From: Chaenocephalus aceratus
Taxonomy: Eukaryota; Chordata; Actinopteri; Perciformes; Channichthyidae
Assembly: GCA_023974075.1 (NCBI GenBank)
Contig: CM043807.1
Location: 2,505,407 to 2,569,406, forward strand
Reading direction: 5' to 3'
DNA length: 64,000 nt
Program-made: the position numbers and the translations under genes
In this document: positions 11,780 to 20,044 of the stretch, one piece after another
Layout of the letters: each line of letters begins with the position of its first letter
Numbering within the stretch: the stretch's first letter is position 1
Notes under the pieces: generated by a model
The model's database searches: none
The model's input: only the letters and a program-made list of their open reading frames with translations
Told to the model about the DNA's origin: nothing

Positions 11780-12770
11780 AGTGTCAAGGTCTTTGTCTGT
11801 CTTCCAAGACAGTGGGTCTGGCTGCTGTGTAGGTGGGGGTGATGGTGCATGGGCTGCTGTGTAGGTGGGGTGTACAAGTGCTATACGAGACCTCCACGAG
11901 ACCTCCTTGCTGGCTGGGTTGAAGGTGATGGCTGTGGTGGAGCCTTTGTGCTGAGGTGTATCTTGACCTGGTGGCCAGATGGAGGTGGAGGCAGCTGTAG
12001 TGATGCTGGTCTGCTGGTCCCTTGGTGGTGATGGCTCTGGTGAAGGCCTTGAGCCACAGGTAGATCTTGACCTGGGGGCCGGCACAGATGGATGTTGTGG
12101 CTGCTGGATAAACGCCGCCTGTGGGCCACTAGGCCCAGACAGCTGTGAAACATCTCTGTAAAACAAATACAAATGTAGGACAATAAGTACAACTAATTTC
12201 AATGAAATAAAGTTCAGGTAAAATGTTGCTCAAGCACAAATAACAATGCACACATAAAAATAAAGTTTGGGAGGTTAGAGAAGGAGTCTCTCTCAATCTC
12301 TCTCTCACACACACACACAACACACACCACACACACACACACACACACCACAACCTGATTACAAAGTCTCATCTGTACAGAACAGTATGATAAAATAATC
12401 GATGGCAAAAACATGTCACTGTAAATGTCTCCGTTGTGGGACGAATAAATGATTAATGTAATCATCTACACATGTAATCTCACTTTACACACCAATATAA
12501 CGTTAACAGAGTCAACGTTTGCTAATGGAGTCTATTTTGTCCCAAGAAAAAGTTCATGACTATCGATAACAAATATATATCAATAAACCTATTGTTCATT
12601 TTCGCGGTATTCCCCACACATTGCCAGTACACTATTACTGTAATATTTACACTCACCCATGTCCAAATGGATCCTTGTTGTTGTCTTTGTGTTCTTCTTC
12701 TTCAGAAGAGTCGAAGACTTCAGGTTCTGAGGCTCTATCTTCACTGCTGCTAGCGAAAAAAATCTCTAGT
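11780..12770 (-). pseudogene. Two-exon acidic/proline-rich coding remnant inside the piggyBac-like element
   Basis: Exon 1 on the minus strand, 12657 to about 12770, encodes an acidic stretch with SEPEVFDSSEEEEHKDNN and ends ...PFGHG. It stops at a GTGAGT donor (12651-12656). The acceptor TTTGTTTTACAG ends at 12156, and exon 2 starts at 12155. The joined codon GG|A keeps the frame into a proline/serine-rich segment (DVSQLSGPSGPQAAFIQQ onward) that stays open to about 11717. An acidic N-terminus fits the start of piggyBac transposases, but no conserved domain follows. A clear start codon is missing because the region before the acidic stretch reads IFFASSS. I do not recognise a function. The in-frame splice suggests the exons were once real. 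Confidence 0.5.
12306..12352. repeat. (CA)n microsatellite
   Basis: An imperfect CA array with AA and CC interruptions, lying inside the intron of the two-exon remnant. Confidence 0.93.
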
Positions 12771-13225
12771 GAAGTCGGCAACTGTAACGTCGGCAACAAC
12801 GTCTCTCTCTCACCCCTCACAGACGTAAACTGATGGGAGACTGTGGTTTATGTTTTTTTTACTTGGTGGGTAGGCCCTTAGTGATTTCTCGATGTCCATT
12901 GGTCATTTCAGACCATGATGTCTGCCGGCCAGGATTTCCTTCAAATCCACCAATCCCACACAGTGTAAAGGTCAAGCTGCTTTGAGCGGCCATATTGGCT
13001 TCTGTGCCCTGGTTACAGTCTCACAGGAGATACCGCTGGAAAGCTACTCTTCCAGCGATTCCGCGGATATCTGAATCATATTTCTACTCCTTATAATCGA
13101 AAATATATGATTAATTACGTAAAATTATGCGCACCTGGACGCGCCGGCGCGTCCACCGACTCCAGAGGGTAATGCATTCACCTTTATTTAAAACATAAAT
13201 AAGTAATTGATCTGAACATTGCTGT

Positions 13226-13378
13226 TCATTTGGTCAATACAAAACTAGCTTGTTCTTTGGTGAATCTTTCCAGATCTTCAAAGACTTTGTAGTCGACGTC
13301 GTGGGAAAGTACCTCATTGACTCCAGTCAGCACGGGCTGCAGGGTCATCTTGACTAGTTTCATGGACGTGGTCTCCAT
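13226..13378 (-). CDS. Unrecognised 50-residue open frame
   Basis: An ATG at 13376-13378 on the minus strand opens 50 codons to a TGA at 13226-13228. The protein begins METTSMKLVKMTLQ and ends TKEQASFVLTK. Its composition looks like a folded helical protein and it has no low-complexity sequence. The base before the ATG is preceded by AG, so it could also be a terminal exon. It lies between the right end of the piggyBac-like element and the outer 17-bp repeat. I do not recognise it; a chance open frame of this length is entirely possible. Confidence 0.3.
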   Translation of the reverse strand: METTSMKLVKMTLQPVLTGVNEVLSHDVDYKVFEDLERFTKEQASFVLTK

Positions 13379-13943
13379 CTGACCTGCTCATAGAAACAAA
13401 GCTTGCATTCCTGAGGCAATTCTCATCTGTCATGGCTCCACTTAAAATAGAAACAACAATAAGACATACGTGCTACTCTTGGCCCACAGGGGGCCATGTC
13501 TCTCCAGCTCGTCCCTATCTGTCTCTCTGTCTGTATCTGTGCGCTCATGGAGCCTCCTGCATCTCCCCCCCTTCTTCTTGACCCTCTTCTATCCCAGGTG
13601 TGAAAGCCTCATCTCTCTCATCATCCTCACTCTCTCTCATCATCCTCATCTCTCTCATCATCTGAGAGCTCAAAATCTGAATCTCCCTGAACTTTCTGGT
13701 ACAGAAAATGTCTGCTTCAGTTCCGTCTCCTGCAACAATATTGAGTCATAAAGTCCATGAAGATGGTCCTGACGTCCACTAGAATGGACATTATAAAAGG
13801 GCTGTTATTTGAAAACTTTAATTATTGAATTGCTTTCAGAACTAATTATATAGTTCCTCACATGATAATAAACAAGAATATATATGATTTTCATGGTAAA
13901 AATGACAATTATTCAACCAATATTTGACTTATCCTCCAATTAA

Positions 13944-13972
13944 TACAATTAATTAATTAATTAATTAATACA
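13944..13972. repeat. (TTAA)n short tandem repeat
   Basis: AATTAATTAATTAATTAATT array of about six units. It offers many TTAA sites near the piggyBac-like element. Confidence 0.8.
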
Positions 13973-14189
13973 ATTTTGTTTTTTCGTATGCCAGCCATGT
14001 TGGATGAAAAGAAAGAGGAACTTCCCAGCATGCAATTTGAACCAATGACATATCACTGGACAGACCAGGATGTCCTCTGTGCAGCACATCAGGGATTGAT
14101 AGAGTAGCTCAAAAGAGTAAAGGAGATGCATGTTAACAAAATGTCCACTACAGTGGACATTTTCAATGGGCTGGGTCCCAGGAGGATAT

Positions 14190-15033
14190 AAACAAATAAT
14201 AGACTTAAAATGAAGGAATAATTTCTATGTACATGCAAAATAGAATGAGCAAATACAAATATAAAACGAAATAGCATACAGTGGAATAACATGCTGCTTA
14301 TTGTAACATCATATTCATGTTGACTTTAAACATATGAATGATAAACATATTGCAGTGGTGACACTTCGCAGAGCTCAGGAGTTGAGTGCTATGATAGAGA
14401 ACACTGACCCTGAGTCTGCTGCTGCTCTCTAAATGTTCGTATGTGGAGACTCCATGTTGAATTATGATCTCGGGTATGGAGAGGTATTCAGACCTCAGGG
14501 TGCGTTTCCAGTTGAAATATCCAATTGGAAAGTCTAATAATCCCACCTCCCAGTACGACTGGAACACACCATTTGCTCTGCAGTCAGCAGCATGGCATTC
14601 ACTGTGAATAAAGCCTAACTAATGATGCAGAGAGAATACATATTGATTTGACATATTATTATTGAACCAGTCTACAGTGACTGGTGTTGAACAATACAAC
14701 ATAGGTGTGCACTGGAGTTTCACTTATGTGTGATATGCACCCAAGTTAAAGTTATTTATTAAACAAAAATACTGTGTTTGCTTTTAATTAAAGTTTTAAG
14801 CTGAAAAGGCATTTGTAAACTTTCTGTAAGACTGCAATATAACAGGACTCATTGTTTACTCTAAATATATTGTTGTTCTTTTCTAATATTAGTTGTTCTG
14901 TTCTCTTACAAAATACACTTAAGTAAAAACATCTTATTCATATTTATTTTCTCTTGTATTCATTTGCATAGCATTTGAAATTGAGGGAATCCAAAAGACA
15001 AGGAAAGTAATCAGGTTACAAAACGTTCATGTA
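14190..15033. other. AT-rich intronic sequence, nothing recognised
   Basis: There is no coding, splice or transposon end signal that I can support. Confidence 0.5.
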
Positions 15034-15078
15034 ATCGTTTATTTAGCAGGGACAATGCTCAGTAATGAACACTTAAAA

Positions 15079-16853
15079 CAGGCTCACTTCACTAGCAAGT
15101 GGGCCAAATAGGAACAGCACTGGGGGTGTGGGCCACACAATACTTTGTCAAGGAACCACTACAAATAACTCTTGCTTACAGTATGTTAATAGATACTAAT
15201 ACATTAACATGAACTAGTCAAGTGCATCCCTTTTTGAACTTGAATTGTATCAACAGAAATCATACAGAAGCAACCAGTCCATACAAAAGTAGGAAAGCTT
15301 CGGTTACAAGGCTTGACACAAAAGTGCAAAATGTTGCATCTTTAACACTAAGGAGACATGAGGTTTTTCCCCCAACAGTTCCACGTCCACTAATGCACAA
15401 AACAAGATGAATATAATAAAACCGTATTCATCACATTAACAGTAAGTTGCCCTGTGTATAATATCCTCAACACTTCCAAGCATACATAAGGTGCTTGAAG
15501 ACAACACAAGTCCATAACATGTAATACTAAATACAAATAGAACAAAGTAAAACAATAGCCATCAGACTCACAATAACATTCATATCTTGGAAACATTTTT
15601 ACATTTTTCAACAGTAAGTAGGCGTGTTTGAATGACCATAAAATGAATGACCATAAAAACAGATCTGCATACATACCATGCATCAGACTTCTGTCATGTT
15701 TAGCCTGTTTGCGTCAGTGAGCGAAATTACACTTGCACTTTTCTTTTCCTTATACATGTGATGTTTTGGTGTTGTTTTGTTTCTTTCCGTTAACCGTCAA
15801 GTGGGAAATAAGTATGTTTGTGTGTGTGTTTCTTTAGTATCCTAAGATACTGTTATGTTTGGCTGTGGAAAAAAAAAAAAAATATATATATATTATTATT
15901 ATGAAGGGCAGACCATCTATTTGTATTTATTTGTTTTTTTTTTAGAAAGGGGCAGGTCACATAAGATGTTATCCTCTCCCTGCTCCTTTTCGCTCAATGG
16001 TGGAGTCATGTTTTGTGGCAATTGTTGTACATTTGGTTTTGCGTACCATGAGCGGGACAAATACACTGAAATGAAACACTGCCTTGATTGAGCTATTTCA
16101 GCAGTTTGGCTCCTAAGTGGTCAGAGCAATCCTGAGACACTCATGCAGCTTCTCATTGGTCAAGGAGCAGCGTGCCCTTGTTTTGATGGCATTCATATGA
16201 GAAAAGCAAGACTCACAAGTAGAGGTAGATCCAAACAGTGTCAGCAAGGCCACATTCCTCATTGTTGGCCACTTGACTCCGTTCACATGATGCTAGCAGT
16301 CCCTGTATTTCCTTCTCCGTTGCTCTGAGGCCACGGAAACCACTGGCAGGAAACGAGCCGTGATTTGAGTTGTAGTGTCCGCTTTACGTTGTATTCTTTC
16401 ATCACGGATATGCTTTCGTTGCACAATAAACACACCGGTGTATTACTTGTTGCGGCTGGCAAAATAAATACATATTTTGTCGTCCATTCATTCTGGAAAT
16501 TGGCGATTTTCCGAATCAACTTTACGTTTCTTGGGCTTGGATAGAGACATCTTGAAGCTGTTGTTAACTAACACTTTCTCTGTGGCCCGCGAACCTAGTG
16601 TGTAACGTGAGTTTGACTGAGCCAATGACAAGTGCGGACACAGTGTGGGTTTTATTTAATGAGCAGAGCGCGGCAGGCAAAATAACGGATTCAAAATCAT
16701 TCAAATGAATGGAAAAACCAGCGTTTTCGCCGCATCGTCGGATTTAGTGTGATTACACATATGCCATTTCGATTTTCAGGCAACCTTTTGTGGGCCAGAA
16801 AAGAGTTCTGAAGGGCCTGATTCGGCCCGTGGGCCGCTAGTTGAATAGGCCTG
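15079..16853 (-). mobile_element. Defective hAT transposon nested in a LINE 3'UTR
   Basis: The left end reads CAGGCTCACTTCACTAGC and the right end GCTAGTTGAATAGGCCTG, an imperfect terminal inverted repeat. Both sides carry the perfect 8-bp duplication ACTTAAAA (15071-15078 and 16854-16861). The interior holds an internally deleted transposase on the minus strand. The termini contain GGGCC-rich motifs seen in Charlie-type hAT elements. The surrounding LINE 3'UTR is continuous once the element and one duplication are removed, which fixes the order of events. Confidence 0.9.
16100..16550 (-). pseudogene. Internally deleted hAT transposase, BED finger joined to C-terminal dimerisation domain
   Basis: An ATG at 16548-16550 starts MSLSKPKKRKVD. 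The next frame carries NEWTTKYVF, then PVCLLCNESISVMKEYNVKR, a BED-type zinc-finger start of the GTF2IRD2/ZBED-like hAT family. After two single-base frame shifts (near 16500 and 16382) the sequence runs directly into LFGSTSTCESCFSHMN and SLTNEKLHECLRIAL. These belong to the C-terminal hAT dimerisation domain. The whole catalytic DDE region, several hundred residues, is missing. The gene is clearly dead, although a mutated derivative could once have bound the terminal repeats. Confidence 0.85.
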
Positions 16854-17337
16854 ACTTAAAACATTCAAATGTATCAAGCGTAACAGTGCCAGACTTAGCT
16901 TTGAGCTCATTTCCATCCGCGGTCCCTCACATAAAACATATAAGAAAATACATGATATGCAAAAGGTGCAAAAGAGCAAGAGCAGCATACACAAGTATTT
17001 ATGACATGGTAATACAATATAACAGCAACGACATATAAAGTGCAGCAGAAGATACAAGAGCTGCCTAAAGTGCACGAGGAGATGCCCCTGTGTTAAAGTG
17101 CATTTAGCGATGATTACACGTCTGTTTGTTTCTCATCCATTCTTTGAGTTGACCTTTGAACCCTTTGAGAGTGGGACGATCCCGTGTCTCAGTTGGGAGG
17201 CTGTTCCACAATGAGCTGCCTTTAATTAGAGGACATTTTGTCCAAAAGTGGTCCGTCTGCGGTGGACTTCACAGTCTCCTCTGGTTTCTGACCTAGTGCA
17301 GCTTTGTGGATGCATTCCCCGAAGGGAGGGGGACTAG

Positions 17338-18080
17338 TTATATTTCTGCTCCGTTTAAAAACACATTGGATCCTTCCATTTTGACTGGTCGTTTACTGAA
17401 CATCATGCATACTGGTTTCTTTATGTTTAACTGAAAGCAAATGTTGTTCAGCCAGTGTTGAACCTTGTCCAAAGCATTTGAGAGACAGGATGAGATGATT
17501 TCAGTGTTTTTCCCGTGTACAAAGATGACCGCATCATCGGCATACATTTGCACATTCAACTCAGGACATACATTCGGCAAGTCATTAATGTACAGTGAAA
17601 AAAGTAACGGTCCAAGAATGGAACCTTGTGGAACCCCAACAGGGTTCATAAGGTCGGGGGATTTGGCTCCGTGGACCAAAACACACTGTTTTCTGTTCGA
17701 TAAGTAAAACTTAAACCAATGTATTGAAACATGAGTCAGCTTTATAAGGAGCACTTTGTGGTCAACAGTCAAAAGCCTTCCTGAGATCAAGGAAGACAGC
17801 ACCTACATATGGGCTTGTGTCCAACATACATGTAACCTTTTCCACAAAGACACAGTTAGCTGTCTCCGTGGGGTGGTGAGCACGGAAACCAAACTGCATT
17901 GGGTGGAGTGGAGCGAAACCTTTGACTAAATGTTTGGTGATTAGTTTTGACACCCATTTCTCAGCTATCTCAGAGACACGGGGAGGATGCTGATTGGTCT
18001 ATAATTGGACATCATTGCCTTATCCCCAGATTTAAAGATCGGGGTCACCGTAGCCACCTTCCAGGATAATTGAACTTCTC
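17338..18080 (-). pseudogene. LINE reverse transcriptase fragment
   Basis: Minus-strand pieces read NYRPISILPV, then QFGFRAHHPTETAN, FLDLRKAFDC, then in another frame KFYLSNRKQCV, GVPQGSILGPLLFSLYINDL and MYADDAVIF, then LNNICFQLNIKK. These are RT motifs 1 to 6, with the catalytic YADD intact. Two frame changes (near 17790 and 17960) and the loss of the endonuclease make it non-functional. The motif spacing fits a CR1/L2-group LINE. Confidence 0.92.
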
Positions 18081-18090
18081 TCTAATTCAA

Positions 18091-18871
18091 TTTCATTGGT
18101 GTTGAAATCATCTGCATCCCTAGACTTAGAACCTCTTAACCCTGAGATTATATATATATGGGATACTTAGATTAACTAGTAGTGGCAATTTATATCTTAA
18201 TATTTAATATATAATATTTAAATATCTTTAATATTCTTCCCTCTTCCCTCACAGCAGCACACAGGGAGGGAGAAATAAACTGAGGCCCCAAAAAGGTGTT
18301 TTTGCCATAGCCGAGAATAATGTTTTAGTTCTGCACACACGAGGTCATGAACTTTTGTTACATAAGCCTGGGAAGGTGTGTCTTATGACAGCCATAGAAT
18401 ATGAGGAATCTTCCTCCGAATTCATACAAATCACAAACTGAATTGGGAAGTTGAAATTACAATTTTGGTAATAAATGTAAAGCTGTGAATTAAAGTTTCA
18501 TATTAGAACATGATCACAGCATGATAGTTTTAGTATGATTATAATGTTGTAACAAGAGAAGGTAAAAACCCTGTATAAGTGTGGACCTATTTTTCTTCAA
18601 ATAAACTGATCCCACCTTTTGGATTGGGACAACTTAAAAGACATCTGCGCTCTCCTCTCCTGCTTCAAAGGTAAGATTGCACCCTGCCACACTCACTCTT
18701 AGGCAGGGCCACACCTCATTTACTGATATCAAAATCCTTCGGGATCGCTTAAACAGATTTAAGAGAGTTGTCTGAATTGAAACGGCAGTTAATTGAACCT
18801 GGCTCTTCAGGGAGTTAATCGAGGTGAGATCTTGCTGACCTTGGTGGATCTGAGCCAAGCAGTAAACTTAC
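18091..18871. other. Unassigned, LTR-like character
   Basis: TAGTGGCAATTT at 18179-18190 matches the start of the solo LTR at 19006, and CTTCAAATAAAC at 18596-18607 resembles its poly(A) region. A diverged LTR of the same class may lie at about 18174-18655, but TG/CA ends and a duplication were not found. Confidence 0.35.
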
Positions 18872-19760
18872 CAGAGGTTGCGCTAGACTTTTTCGCTGCC
18901 CGTCATTTTGACGGGCAGGATCGTAAAACTTCTGTCAAAATCCAGAATTACCCGTCGGCTTTTACACAACTCTGATGAGGGGGGGGGAAGCATCCCCGTG
19001 AACTGTGTAGTGGCAATTTCTTATGTTACCTTATATGGTAAAACCAAATGCTTCTAAAAGCATTTTCTAACACAACTGTACCATTTCCTGATATGTGCTG
19101 TTTTCTCTGCATACTCTAATGAGGGTTTTTATTCCCAAGCGCTTCAAGGCCACAGAGCTGATTTGGCAGACTATGTTGAGACTACTCCTCTTCACACACA
19201 CTTTGAACTCCCATAACAATATGAGACCGTGTGAAAGCAGATTTCTGAGGAAACTCTGTCTGCCCGCCCTTTCTTGTATATAAGCTTTGCTATGTTGTGA
19301 CTATTGCGCACACTCCTGCAGACTATCCTATACTCTGTGAGACCTGTGTCTTTGAATATATTCAAATAAATAACCAGAAAGACAACTCTGTTTGCACCAT
19401 TTATTGTTTGATCATTCTGACTCGTGTATCTCCACAGTATTGACTGGGTCTAAGATTTCCGTAACAACTGTCAACGGGGGGGGGGGGGACAGTTCACATG
19501 CACCTCGCGGGAGCGTGCACAGCGTAAAGACATGTCAATGATTTGTACGGCACAGTTAGGTTTGTAAACGGTATAATTTCCTTTTTGGAGGGCATGCATA
19601 ACACGGCATACCAGCCATAAGCAGCCTCGCCGCGGGGAAACTTTGGCGCTGTTCCGAGTTTGTTCTAATCTGTCAAAATGACGGACTGCTTTCAGATTTG
19701 TCCGTCATTGTTAAAAAAAATCCGTCAGCGACGGAAAATATTCGGTTAACGCGACCTCTG
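18872..19760. mobile_element. hAT non-autonomous element interrupted by a solo LTR
   Basis: The left end CAGAGGTTGCGCTAGAC is matched in inverse by GTTAACGCGACCTCTG at the right. The flanks are the perfect 8-bp duplication AAACTTAC (18864-18871 and 19761-19768). Subterminal CCGTCA/TGACGG motifs repeat near both ends. Without the nested LTR (19006-19466) the element is about 424 bp and has no coding sequence. A related left end sits at 39835. Confidence 0.92.
19006..19466 (+). mobile_element. Solo LTR, endogenous-retrovirus-like
   Basis: A 461-bp block starts TGTAGTGGC, ends CCGTAACA and is flanked by the 4-bp duplication ACTG (19002-19005 and 19467-19470). A TATA-like TATATAAG lies at about 19276 and an AATAAA poly(A) signal near 19368, so the LTR sense is +. 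No internal viral genes remain. It inserted into the hAT element 18872-19760 and left the hAT sequence continuous on either side. Confidence 0.8.
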
Positions 19761-20044
19761 AAACTTACATAGACTCAATAACTTCTGTTAGGTTAATTAG
19801 TAGGTCAGAGTAATTTCCCGGAACACATGATCAGCTCCTCCCGACTCTAACAGTAGTGCATTAGTAATTGTAATGGAATACATTTTTAGAGTAACCCTCC
19901 AAACCCTGTCTGCACATATGAGCCTTTCATATTGCAGGTTTTGCAACAACCTTTGCTCATTTCAGAGTAATAATAAAACGTCTTAGAGCAGCAGTCTATT
20001 ACAACAAATATAATCTTACTTACCTTTATCTACTGTTCATCAAT

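Larger units (their letters stand above)
11154..13168 (-). mobile_element. piggyBac-like defective transposon
   Basis: The left terminus CCTCTGGAGTC directly follows TTAA (11150-11153). The right terminus GACTCCAGAGG is its exact inverse and is followed by GTAA, a one-base variant of TTAA. TTAA target sites and CCY termini are the signature of piggyBac elements. An 18-bp perfect palindrome lies at 13137-13154 just inside the right end. The interior has a two-exon coding remnant on the minus strand but no recognisable DDD transposase core, so the element cannot be autonomous. An unrelated superfamily with similar ends is possible. Confidence 0.6.
10925..14189. mobile_element. Possible composite element bounded by a 17-bp perfect inverted repeat
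   Basis: ATATCCTCCTGGGACCC at 10925-10941 is repeated in perfect inverse at 14173-14189. Inside each end lies a related GTCCACTGTAG/CTACAGTGGAC motif (11056-11066 and 14144-14155). This suggests the two ends of one DNA element of about 3.3 kb, inside which the piggyBac-like element 11154-13168 inserted. No target duplication is evident, so the outer element is an inference. Confidence 0.5.
15034..18090 (-). mobile_element. CR1/L2-like LINE, 3' half, interrupted by a hAT element
   Basis: On the minus strand the element runs from reverse transcriptase (about 18090) through an ORF2 C-terminal block (17335-17095: KLHYVRNQRR, LWNSLP-like sequence) into a 3'UTR. The 3'UTR ends in CATTGTCCCTGCTAAATAAA near 15036-15055. 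About 150 residues between the RT palm and the C-terminal block are missing, an internal deletion. The 3'UTR is split by the hAT element 15079-16853 and resumes on both sides of its ACTTAAAA target duplication. The 5' half, including the endonuclease, is absent. Confidence 0.85.

Noticed and set aside
11717..12202. Single-exon 161-codon gene
   Set aside because: The frame starts inside an intron; the acceptor at 12156 and the upstream acidic exon show that only the part below 12155 is exon, within a transposon.
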